Positions 1 through 6,944 of a stretch of 64,000 nt of DNA are shown here, piece after piece; position 1 is the stretch's first letter, and each line of letters begins with the position of its first letter. Below the pieces are notes generated by a model. It had not been told where the DNA came from, made no database searches, and saw only the letters and a program-made list of their open reading frames with translations. This DNA is from Acetomicrobium hydrogeniformans ATCC BAA-1850 (GTDB lineage Bacteria; Synergistota; Synergistia; Synergistales; Acetomicrobiaceae): assembly GCF_000160455.2 (NCBI RefSeq), contig NZ_ACJX03000001.1, positions 816,001 through 880,000 on the forward strand, given 5' to 3'. A program made the position numbers and the translations under genes.

Positions 1-268
1 TGACAAAACCGAGCAGGCTGTCGGCGAGGTTTACCAGTCGTCTGGATATGCCTCCCTCAAGCATCAATGCACCTGCCAGTATAAAATAGGGAATCGCCAG
101 GAGGGGAAAGGAATCGAGCCCGGTCACCGATTTTTGCGCCACTAAAACGAGAGGGATATCCGTCGTTGTCGCAAGGCATATCGCAGTTGCCAGGCCTATC
201 GTGACACCTATCGGAACGCTCAGCGATATGAAGATTATGAGGAGGGCGAACAGCAACAGCGCTTCCAT
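1..268 (-). CDS. dctM: TRAP transporter large permease DctM (partial, N-terminal part)
   Basis: The window edge cuts this gene; about 89 N-terminal residues are visible, starting at the ATG at 266-268. The start shares one base with the dctQ stop, so the two are translationally coupled. The visible protein begins with a hydrophobic helix ([13 protein letters not shown]) and continues with the SVPIG and [14 protein letters not shown] segments typical of the DctM family. By family knowledge it is the 12-14 helix subunit that carries out Na+-driven uptake of an organic acid delivered by DctP. The substrate cannot be read from the sequence. Confidence 0.9.
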   Translation of the reverse strand, partial: MEALLLFALLIIFISLSVPIGVTIGLATAICLATTTDIPLVLVAQKSVTGLDSFPLLAIPYFILAGALMLEGGISRRLVNLADSLLGFV

Positions 269-768
269 TAAAAGGCCTCCTCTTGCTTGAACTTACGAAA
301 TAACCCCGCCAGATCTTCGACTAAATGTATTAACATCAAAAAACAACCCACAGGAACGGAGGCATAGGCGTAGCCCATAGGAATTCTCATTGCAGGTGAA
401 AGTTGTCCGCTATTGAAGACATGAGTCGTGATCCGTGTTCCAGTATAGGCAAGAAATATGGTAAATGAAAACCATATTAGCGCAATAATAACTTCAAACA
501 TAACTTTCTTTTTGCCAGCAAATTTGTTAGGTAAAATTTCGACTCGGATATGGCTGCCTTTCTTGACGGCATAACTTGCTCCTATCCAGCATTGCCACAG
601 GAAGATATATCTGGCAAGCTCTTCGCTCCACGTGAGAGAGTTTTGAAAGACGTATCTCATTACAACCTGGAGAAATACTATGCAGACGCTTACCACCATG
701 CTGCTGACGAGCAGATATTCTTCGAGCTTGTCGAACATTTTTAAATTAAAGGCAAATGATTTCAACAC
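268..768 (-). CDS. dctQ: TRAP transporter small permease DctQ
   Basis: Four-helix membrane protein of the DctQ family (about 166 aa). It carries the family signature around [13 protein letters not shown], then a [17 protein letters not shown] loop. The most likely start is GTG at 766-768, directly preceded by AGGGAGGAATTC; a longer in-frame extension to 807 would run through the stem-loop behind dctP and is unlikely. It lies between dctP and dctM on the same strand, the usual dctPQM order, and would form the membrane complex with DctM. Confidence 0.9.
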   Translation of the reverse strand: MLKSFAFNLKMFDKLEEYLLVSSMVVSVCIVFLQVVMRYVFQNSLTWSEELARYIFLWQCWIGASYAVKKGSHIRVEILPNKFAGKKKVMFEVIIALIWFSFTIFLAYTGTRITTHVFNSGQLSPAMRIPMGYAYASVPVGCFLMLIHLVEDLAGLFRKFKQEEAF

Positions 769-787
769 GAATTCCTCCCTGGAAAAC

Positions 788-818
788 AAGAGGGGCCCTA
801 AAGGCATGAGCCCCTCTT
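788..818 (-). terminator. Stem-loop with T-run between dctP and dctQ (probable attenuator)
   Basis: The arms 788-796 and 810-818 are perfectly complementary over 9 bp (AAGAGGGGC/GCCCCTCTT) around a 13-nt loop. Read on the minus strand it is followed by TTGTTTTCC. It sits inside the operon, so it probably lowers expression of the membrane genes relative to the binding protein, or protects the dctP mRNA 3' end, rather than ending the operon. Confidence 0.7.
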
Positions 819-828
819 AAATCTTGAT

Positions 829-1824
829 CTATTTTGCTACCTTTTCAGCCAAGGCGATGATGTCTTCTCCGATCTCGCCCTTGAACTGCTCGTAAATGGC
901 GTGGGCCGCTTCAACGAAGGGCTTCTTCTGCTCAGGTGTGAGGTCGTTGATCTTCATGCCCTTGTTTTGGAGCTCCACTATAAGTTCTTCCTCTTCCTGT
1001 GGCATGACTTCCCGATGTCTTGCCACAAACCTCCTTGCTCCTTCCTTTACGACTTCCTGCAACTCGGAGGGAAGGTTATCAATGAAGGACTTATTGGTCA
1101 AAATGTGAACGACGGAAAAGACATGTCCGGTCAGAGAACAGTATTTCTGTACTTCATAGAATCTGCTGTCGTGTATTAGGACTATGGGGTTCTCCTGACC
1201 GTCTACGGTACCTTGCTGAAGGGCCGTGTAAAGCTCGCCAAAGCTCATAGGAGTGGGATTTGCCCCCAATTCTTTGAAGAAGGCGATATGCGGAGGCACT
1301 TCCATTGTCCTTATCTTCAAGCCCTTCAAATCCTCGGGACTGTAGATAGGGCGTTTGTTGTTGGTAATGTGTCTGAAACCGTTTTCGAAATAGCCTAAAT
1401 TCATCATGCCCGTTTTAAGCAACCTCTTGTCCAGCTCCTTGCCCAACTCCCCGTCGAGCGCCTCAAATGCTGATTCCCTGGTCGTGAAAAGATACGGAAG
1501 TTCGACTACGTTGAAACTCTTCTCGAAACTGGCTGTAATGGACGTAACGGGGAGGGCCATCTGAAGGATACCCAATTGAACTGCTTCGGCCATCTCCCTG
1601 TCTCCACCCATCTGTGCATTGGGATATAGCTCGACCTTTATCCTACCGCCGGAATTCTCTTCCACGTATTTTTGAAAGACCTCCCTCATTAGGACACAGT
1701 CGGGATGGCTTTCGGGCTGAATGGTTCCCACCTTGATCGTGTAGTCGGCTGCAGATGCGCAAAAGGCGAAAAAGAACAAAAACATCGCTGCCATTGATAA
1801 ACTCAACCACCGCTTAATGCTCAT
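829..1824 (-). CDS. dctP: TRAP transporter substrate-binding protein DctP
   Basis: 331-aa periplasmic solute receptor with a clear signal peptide (about residues 1-25, ending FCASAAD). Family hallmarks of the DctP/TAXI-unrelated group are visible: the ESHPD stretch near the N terminus, the LKGLKIRTMEVP segment, and PTPMSFGELYTALQQGTVDGQENP, which contains the conserved region that binds the ligand carboxylate. The ATG at 1822-1824 follows GGGGGAG. It is first in dctPQM and delivers an organic or keto acid to DctQM; the ligand is not predictable here. Confidence 0.93.
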   Translation of the reverse strand: MSIKRWLSLSMAAMFLFFFAFCASAADYTIKVGTIQPESHPDCVLMREVFQKYVEENSGGRIKVELYPNAQMGGDREMAEAVQLGILQMALPVTSITASFEKSFNVVELPYLFTTRESAFEALDGELGKELDKRLLKTGMMNLGYFENGFRHITNNKRPIYSPEDLKGLKIRTMEVPPHIAFFKELGANPTPMSFGELYTALQQGTVDGQENPIVLIHDSRFYEVQKYCSLTGHVFSVVHILTNKSFIDNLPSELQEVVKEGARRFVARHREVMPQEEEELIVELQNKGMKINDLTPEQKKPFVEAAHAIYEQFKGEIGEDIIALAEKVAK

Positions 1825-1920
1825 ACATTACTCCCCCTTATGATGTATTTCATTGTGATAGAATATAACACATTTATCGGAATTCTAGAATAGTATTTTA
1901 AGGGAGTGTGTAACTTACAA

Positions 1921-1963
1921 TACGTGGCCTAGCAAGTGGAAATTGAGTTTGCTAGGCCACGTA
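1921..1963. terminator. Strong inverted repeat between the hydrolase gene and dctP
   Basis: Perfect 15-bp arms (1921-1935 and 1949-1963, TACGTGGCCTAGCAA and its complement) around a 13-nt loop. It lies 18 bases beyond the stop of the hydrolase gene at 1981 and upstream of dctP. On the minus strand it is followed only by TTGTAAGTT, so the T-run is weak. Most likely it terminates the hydrolase transcript. Confidence 0.65.
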
Positions 1964-1980
1964 TATGTTAACGCAATACT

Positions 1981-2823
1981 CTACTTTGCGAATATCTCGT
2001 CGAAAAATGCCTTCATGGCTTCGAAGGAGCGCCTTTCCGATATTGGATTGTAGGCAACGCCAATTTCAGGGTTATTGCCCGCATTCGGGTTGGTAAAACT
2101 GTGTACTGTATTGCCATAGAAGATCATCTGCCAATCAACGTTAGCGCTTCTCATTTCTTCCTGGAAGGCAATTACCTGCTCCATTGGGACCATTGGGTCA
2201 TCGGCACCATGCAGGACTAAAATTGACCCCTTGATATTTTTAGCATCATCCGGGTTTGGCGTGTCGAGATTTCCGTGAAAGCTTATGGCTCCTCTAATTG
2301 GCGCTCCGCTCCTTGCAAGCTCAAGCGATGCTCCTCCGCCGAAGCAATATCCCATGGTCGCTATGCGTTCAGGATCTACAAGAGGATGATTTTGGAGCAC
2401 CGAAAGGGCCGCCTGACCCCTTTCCCTCAATAAATTCCTGTCGCTTCTAAACTTCCCTGCCAACTGTGCTGCTTCATCTGCGTTTTTGGGCCTCACGCCC
2501 TTACCGTAGATGTCGGCGGCGAAAGCGACATAACCCAGCTCTGCTATTTGTCTGGCCCTCATCTTCTCGTATTCCGACAAACCCATCCATTCGTGAATTA
2601 TGATGACCCCTGGACGTTTGTCTTTGACGGATTCCTCGTAGACCAAATAGCCCTCAAGTACAGTATCTTCGTGGTTGTATGTTATTATCTCTTCTTTCAA
2701 CGTCTGAGCCCCCTCCGCTCGTTGCAGTAAAGGATTAGTACCTGCCAATCCGGGAAGCAAAGCAACGATCAAAAACAGACAGATCGTTGCAAATGCAATT
2801 GAAATTCCTTTGTCTGACATCAT
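1981..2823 (-). CDS. Dienelactone hydrolase family protein, exported or membrane anchored
   Basis: 280-aa alpha/beta hydrolase of the dienelactone hydrolase family. An N-terminal hydrophobic segment (residues about 8-28) looks like a signal peptide or anchor. The Cys-Asp-His triad is visible as GYCFGGG (nucleophile Cys), HGADDPMVP (Asp) and NTVHSFTNP (His). Domain start is IHEWMGLSEYEK. By family, it hydrolyses a small ester or lactone; the true substrate is unknown. Start ATGATG at 2818-2823 follows GGGGGAGGTCGAT. Its 5' end and upstream region (2715-2982) are copied almost exactly at 4577-4844. Confidence 0.88.
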   Translation of the reverse strand: MMSDKGISIAFATICLFLIVALLPGLAGTNPLLQRAEGAQTLKEEIITYNHEDTVLEGYLVYEESVKDKRPGVIIIHEWMGLSEYEKMRARQIAELGYVAFAADIYGKGVRPKNADEAAQLAGKFRSDRNLLRERGQAALSVLQNHPLVDPERIATMGYCFGGGASLELARSGAPIRGAISFHGNLDTPNPDDAKNIKGSILVLHGADDPMVPMEQVIAFQEEMRSANVDWQMIFYGNTVHSFTNPNAGNNPEIGVAYNPISERRSFEAMKAFFDEIFAK

Positions 2824-2982
2824 ATCGACCTCCCCCTCTTTTTGAGTAAACCGCTTATTTATATTTATTTTAAATTATATGATGTAATTGTAAAGGGTAG
2901 GTCCTCAATTGATACGTCTTTCTGAGGCACATCAAAATCCTTATAGCTATTTTTGAGAATTCATTTATTGAAATAATCGAAT
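2715..2982 (-). repeat. Direct repeat DR1, copy 1 (5' end of the hydrolase gene plus its upstream region)
   Basis: This 268-bp segment matches 4577-4844 without gaps and with about 7 mismatches, in the same orientation. It contains the first 36 codons of the intact hydrolase gene and 159 bp upstream. Homology stops abruptly at 2982/4844. The 1.6 kb between the copies holds the cyclophilin-like and FmdE genes. Confidence 0.95.
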
Positions 2983-3367
2983 TAGACTTGTCCAAAATAG
3001 CTTTGTAGAAATTAAAAGTGCCTCCTGTAACCTTGGGATATCATTGTTCTGTTCCAAGAACAGGCTGCTTTCTTTCGACTCGACGACGATAACGCTCTGT
3101 CTGTCCCTTTTCCCGTGGGCCTAATTTTCTGAAGGTAGCCGAATCGAGAGGCCTCAAAGAACTCACGGTGGATTGCGGGGGCAAAAACAGCTTACATAAG
3201 ACGAAAAAGAAGCCTTGTACAAACGGACAAGCCGGTAATTGCACGAGGTGTTGGGGATAAGGGTTGGGTATCCGGCTCGAAGATCCCGAAACGACAGAGC
3301 GTTCTTCAGGCAAGGCTCTCCGTAAAGTGTGTTTCCGCTGGTTTTTCCATTTTGCCGACTCTTTTCT
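2983..3367. other. 385-bp stretch without a recognisable gene
   Basis: This stretch runs from the end of DR1 to the promoter of the cyclophilin-like gene. The only open frame of note is a 90-codon minus-strand frame at 3041-3313. It is rich in Pro, Arg and Cys, has no convincing ribosome binding site and matches no family I know. The plus strand is also fairly open but interrupted. I see no tRNA, terminator or insertion sequence end. It may be decayed coding DNA brought in with the cassette. Confidence 0.5.
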
Positions 3368-3395
3368 TTGACTCTTTTCGAAGAGTTTTTATACT
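3368..3395 (+). promoter_or_regulatory. Sigma70-type promoter with an inverted repeat in its spacer
   Basis: TTGACT (3368-3373), a 16-bp spacer and TATACT (3390-3395) lie 46 bp before the ATG at 3442. The spacer region holds ACTCTT-TTCG-AAGAGT (3371-3386) followed by TTTT. This could be an operator, or a short UUCG-loop terminator for something upstream. Confidence 0.6.
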
Positions 3396-3441
3396 AAGAT
3401 TGTAAGGCACATCCTAAAGTGTTTAGAGAGGAGGCTCGCGC

Positions 3442-3816
3442 ATGGGAAAGTCGATTCGCATCGTATCAAAGGGTGTAGTCGTGGAGGGAAGGCTCAACGA
3501 TTCAAAAACCGCCTCGGAAATAGAAAAGCTGATCCCGCTTGTCGGCAGGGCCAGAACCTGGGGAGACGAGATTTACTTTCCCATCCCTTTGGATCGCGAG
3601 ATCGAAAATGGAAAAGAAACCGTAGAGAAAGGCGATATAGGTTACTGGCCGCCGGGGCGTGCTCTGTGCCTCTTTTTTGGCCCCACGCCCATAAGTGCGC
3701 CGGGAGAGATAAGACCTGCCGGCCCGGTCTCGGTGGTGGGCGAAATGTCCGGCGATCTGTCGGCCTTAAAAAACGTTAAAGACGGTGACGAGGTCAAGGT
3801 AGAGTTTGCGGACTGA
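3442..3816 (+). CDS. Cyclophilin-like fold protein (PF04126/TM1367 type)
   Basis: 124-aa single-domain protein resembling the small cyclophilin-like family represented by Thermotoga TM1367. Recognisable parts are an N-terminal beta hairpin, TWGDEIYFPIP, DIGYWPPGRALCLFFGPTP and a C-terminal GDEVKVEF strand. Family members have a cyclophilin fold, but prolyl isomerase activity is not established. The ATG follows GAGGAGGCTCGCGC. It stands alone on the plus strand and converges with the FmdE gene. It lies inside the cassette bounded by DR1. Confidence 0.75.
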   Translation: MGKSIRIVSKGVVVEGRLNDSKTASEIEKLIPLVGRARTWGDEIYFPIPLDREIENGKETVEKGDIGYWPPGRALCLFFGPTPISAPGEIRPAGPVSVVGEMSGDLSALKNVKDGDEVKVEFAD

Positions 3817-3872
3817 ACTGCCTCTCGTTGAAGGCATCCCGGCCTCTTACCTTTTGTGAGGGCATGAATCCG

Positions 3873-4484
3873 TCAGAGGCCGCCCTCTTTTTGGAAGCAG
3901 GGCAGACACAAAGTGCGCCCCCTGAAATTGCGGGTTTTTGTTTCCATTACTTCCTCGCCGCAGCAATCGCAGATGAGGCTGTCCGTCATGAGTGCCCTGG
4001 GTGGCATGGGTATGTCGCAGGTTTTGCATTCTAAAAGATCGTCTAGCTCCTGGGCCATGATCGAGTCGCACTGCCTCTCGCGCATCCGTTCGTACTCCTT
4101 TTGTTCATCCGGTGTGAGCGTCCCTGATACGTACCTGTTCCTGAGGTAGGTTTCACGGGGGCTTTCCTGTTTCGGGGGGCGTGGCTTCCGCACGATACGG
4201 ACGGCCTTTCCGTCACGCCTTCTGTAAAATCGGAAGGCTGTTTTCCCCAGATTTTCGATCCTCAGATTTCCCTTTCCGATGGTGCAGCCCGTCAGAAACT
4301 GCACGGCGTCGACGGAGCAGTTGTCGCATTCGGCGACGGCGACGATTTCTTCGTCTTCGCTAGAGCCGATTTCCCGCAGGGCCATTTCGGCGATGCGGAT
4401 GCCCGTGGCCAAACCGGGACACCAGTGGCCATGAAACTTTCGGGTCGCTTCGATTAATTCAGGTGAAAGGGCACATCCAGACAT
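3873..4484 (-). CDS. FmdE family protein with C-terminal DksA/TraR-like zinc finger
   Basis: 203-aa cytosolic protein. The N-terminal FmdE domain (about 1-110) has the family signature FHGHWCPGLATG (residues 17-28) and EEIVAVAECDNCSVDAVQ. The C terminus has a four-cysteine zinc ribbon (C172/C175 and C193/C196). FmdE was named from the formylmethanofuran dehydrogenase operon, but bacterial homologues occur without that enzyme and their role is unsettled. A metal or molybdenum link is inference only. RBS GGAGG stands before the ATG at 4482-4484. The nearest upstream sequence on its strand is the truncated hydrolase copy and promoter region at 4577-4844, which could drive it. Confidence 0.82.
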   Translation of the reverse strand: MSGCALSPELIEATRKFHGHWCPGLATGIRIAEMALREIGSSEDEEIVAVAECDNCSVDAVQFLTGCTIGKGNLRIENLGKTAFRFYRRRDGKAVRIVRKPRPPKQESPRETYLRNRYVSGTLTPDEQKEYERMRERQCDSIMAQELDDLLECKTCDIPMPPRALMTDSLICDCCGEEVMETKTRNFRGRTLCLPCFQKEGGL

Positions 4485-4576
4485 GGAACATAAACCTCCT
4501 CTAACGTCATAATCTTTACTTTAAAGGTCCAGTGGCAGGAAGCGACGGGCAATCAGGCCGATAATAAAGGATACCG

Positions 4577-4844
4577 CCGCTCGTTACAGCAAAGGATTAG
4601 TACCTGCCAATCCGGGAAGCAAAGCAACGATCAAAAACAGACAGATCGTTGCAAATGCAATTGAAATTCCTTTGTATGACATCATATCGACCTCCCCCTC
4701 TTTTTGAGTAAACCGTTTATTTGTATTTATTTTAAATTATATGATGTAATTGTAAAGGGTAGGTCCTCAATTGATACGTCTTTCTGAGGCACATCAAAAT
4801 CATTATAACTATTTTTGAGAATTCATTTATTGAAATAATCGAAT
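4577..4844 (-). repeat. Direct repeat DR1, copy 2
   Basis: Second copy of 2715-2982, gap-free and about 97% identical by eye. It carries the hydrolase upstream region and start but none of the catalytic domain. It lies upstream of the FmdE gene on the same strand and back to back with the dipeptide transporter promoter at 4867. Confidence 0.95.
4584..4685 (-). pseudogene. Truncated 5' fragment of the dienelactone hydrolase gene
   Basis: The duplicated start region still has GGGGGAGGTCGAT before ATGATG and encodes the signal segment. A C-to-T change turns the CAA codon after ...NPLL into TAA, giving a 33-residue hydrophobic peptide. It differs from the intact gene by D4Y plus the stop. It is a gene remnant, although it could be translated as a short membrane peptide. 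Confidence 0.85.
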
Positions 4845-4866
4845 AATGATTATGTTTCATTTTCAC

Positions 4867-4895
4867 TTGACATATATAATGCTCGGTTATATTAT
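4867..4895 (+). promoter_or_regulatory. Strong sigma70-type promoter of the dipeptide transporter operon
   Basis: Consensus TTGACA (4867-4872), a 17-bp spacer and TATTAT (4890-4895), 45 bp upstream of the GTG start at 4941. No other good promoter is seen before the operon. Confidence 0.8.
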
Positions 4896-4903
4896 TTCAT
4901 AAG

Positions 4904-4919
4904 CGGATATATATATCCG
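4904..4919. promoter_or_regulatory. 16-bp perfect palindrome downstream of the -10 box (candidate operator)
   Basis: CGGATATATATATCCG is self-complementary over all 16 bases. It begins 9 bp after the -10 box, so it covers the expected transcription start. This is a typical place for a repressor to bind. No regulator gene is adjacent. Confidence 0.55.
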
Positions 4920-4940
4920 TTAAGTGGGAGGTGCGCCTTA

Positions 4941-5906
4941 GTGGGAATTCCGCTACTGGATGTGAGAAATCTGAAGACCTACTTTTACATCGAAGATAGC
5001 GTAATCACAGCGGTGGATTCAGTTAGTTTCATCGTTCAAGAAGGAGAAACACTGGGCATAGTCGGCGAGTCAGGTTCTGGCAAAAGCGTGACAGCCCTTT
5101 CTCTCATGCGCTTGATACCATCGCCTCCTGCAAAGATCGTCGATGGAAAGATATTATTCAAAGGCGAAGATCTTTTGCTCAAAATCGAAGACGAAATAAG
5201 ACGGATTCGCGGAAATGAGATTTCTATGATCTTCCAGGAACCGATGACTTCCTTAAACCCCGTTCTTACCATTGGAGCCCAAATTTCCGAAGCTATAATG
5301 CTTCATGAAGGAGTATCCAAAAAAGAGGCACTGGAAAAAAGCGAGCATCTGTTGCGCCTTTGCAAAGTCTCCCTGCCCAAAAAGCGTTTGCGCCAATATC
5401 CCCATGAACTTAGCGGCGGCATGAGGCAGCGTGCCATGATCGCCATGGCCTTGGCCTGTAATCCAAGCCTCCTGATAGCTGATGAACCGACAACGGCCTT
5501 AGACGTAACGGTTCAGGCTCAAATTCTAGATTTAATACTCGAACTTCAGAAAAGAATGGGGACTGCGGTATTGTTTATCACCCATGACTTGGGAGTAATC
5601 AATGAGGTGGCGGATAATGTTGCCGTGATGTACTGTGGACGTATCGTCGAATATGGACCTACGAAGGATGTTTTGAGACACCCCCTTCATCCCTATACGA
5701 AAGGCCTTCTGGCCTCTCTGCCCACCATAAAGGGACCAAGGAAACCATTGAAGTCCATCAAAGGCAGCGTGCCATCTCCTCAAGAGATACTCTCAGGTTG
5801 TCGATTTGCACCGCGTTGTGATTATGCCTCAGATCGTTGCGTACATACCGAACCAACGCTATCGAAGGTGGACGATCGTCTTGTTCGATGTTACAACATC
5901 CCGTGA
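4941..5906 (+). CDS. dppD: Dipeptide/oligopeptide ABC transporter ATPase (DppD/OppD)
   Basis: 321-aa cytoplasmic ATPase. Walker A GESGSGKSVT (about 45-54), Q-loop FQEPMTSLNP, signature LSGGMRQR, Walker B LLIADEPTTALD and the switch His in FITHDLG are all present. The C-terminal extension has the four-Cys oligopeptide transporter region (GCRFAPRCDYASDRC), which can hold an Fe-S cluster or zinc in some homologues. The start is GTG at 4941 after GGGAGGTGCGCCTTA. It is the first gene of an operon with unusual order: both ATPases precede the binding protein and permeases. Confidence 0.93.
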   Translation: MGIPLLDVRNLKTYFYIEDSVITAVDSVSFIVQEGETLGIVGESGSGKSVTALSLMRLIPSPPAKIVDGKILFKGEDLLLKIEDEIRRIRGNEISMIFQEPMTSLNPVLTIGAQISEAIMLHEGVSKKEALEKSEHLLRLCKVSLPKKRLRQYPHELSGGMRQRAMIAMALACNPSLLIADEPTTALDVTVQAQILDLILELQKRMGTAVLFITHDLGVINEVADNVAVMYCGRIVEYGPTKDVLRHPLHPYTKGLLASLPTIKGPRKPLKSIKGSVPSPQEILSGCRFAPRCDYASDRCVHTEPTLSKVDDRLVRCYNIP

Positions 5907-5926
5907 AGTGAGAGAGGAATGATTTT

Positions 5927-6892
5927 ATGTCGGAAATTTTGCTTCAATTGCAGGATTTGCGTGTATACTTCTCGGCGACAAGCGGAACCTTTGGCAAAAA
6001 ACAATACATAAGGGCAGTCGATGGCATAGACTTAGAAGTGAAAGCAGGCGAGGTCCTCGGCTTAGTTGGAGAAAGCGGATGCGGAAAATCAACTCTGGGC
6101 AGGGCCATAGTAAGGCTTGTAGAAGCTTTAGGGAAAAGCAAGGTTTATTATCGCGGAACTGATGTGCTTTCCTTCAATAAAAGACAGCTTAAAGACTTTC
6201 GCAAAAAGGCCCAGATGGTCTTTCAGGATCCCTTCGGTTCGCTCAATCCTAGACTTACAGTGGGCGACACCATTGAAGAGGTACTCATCGTTCACGAGAG
6301 GTCGATTAAATTAGAAAGAAAGCACAAAGTAGAAAAGCTGATGGACGCAGTGGGTTTGGCTAAACACTTCCGCAACAGATACCCCCATGAATTGAGCGGA
6401 GGGCAGAGACAGCGAGTTGTAATCGCCAGAGCATTGGCCATAGACCCCGAGTTTTTAATTTGCGATGAACCCGTTTCGGCACTTGATGTTTCAATCAGGG
6501 CTCAGATAATAAACTTATTTGAAGAGCTTCAAAAGAGATTTAATTTAACCTATTTATTCATCTCCCATGATATGAGCGTCGTTAGGCATATTAGCACTCG
6601 CGTAGCTGTTATGTACCTCGGCAAAATCGTGGAGATCGCGGAGACCGATACATTGTTTGACACCCCCCTTCACCCTTATACGCAAGCCCTTCTCGAGGCC
6701 ATACCGGATGTATTGGAAGATAGAGATGTAAGACGCAGAATCCTCGAGGGGGATGTTCCGAGCCCTTTGCATCCTCCCGAGGGTTGCAGGTTTCATCCTC
6801 GATGTTTTATGGCCAAAGAAAGATGTTCAATTGAGGAACCGCCTTTAATAAAAAAAGGTATCGATCATTTTGTTGCTTGTCATTATGCTTAA
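5927..6892 (+). CDS. dppF: Dipeptide/oligopeptide ABC transporter ATPase (DppF/OppF)
   Basis: 321-aa second ATPase of the pair. Walker A GESGCGKSTLG, Q-loop FQDPFGSLNPR, signature LSGGQRQR, Walker B FLICDEPVSALD and switch FISHDMS are present. The C-terminal oligopeptide extension has GCRFHPRCFMAKERC. It starts 20 bp after dppD, with AGAGAGGAATG before the ATG. It is expected to form a heterodimer with DppD and power uptake through DppBC. Confidence 0.93.
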   Translation: MSEILLQLQDLRVYFSATSGTFGKKQYIRAVDGIDLEVKAGEVLGLVGESGCGKSTLGRAIVRLVEALGKSKVYYRGTDVLSFNKRQLKDFRKKAQMVFQDPFGSLNPRLTVGDTIEEVLIVHERSIKLERKHKVEKLMDAVGLAKHFRNRYPHELSGGQRQRVVIARALAIDPEFLICDEPVSALDVSIRAQIINLFEELQKRFNLTYLFISHDMSVVRHISTRVAVMYLGKIVEIAETDTLFDTPLHPYTQALLEAIPDVLEDRDVRRRILEGDVPSPLHPPEGCRFHPRCFMAKERCSIEEPPLIKKGIDHFVACHYA

Positions 6893-6944
6893 ATAATAAT
6901 TAATAATAAAGTGATGTCCAAAAAACGGAAGGAGGTAGAAAAAA

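Noticed and set aside
3041-3313. 90-codon minus-strand frame
   Set aside because: Odd composition rich in Pro, Arg and Cys, no ribosome binding site, no family resemblance; treated as a chance or decayed frame.
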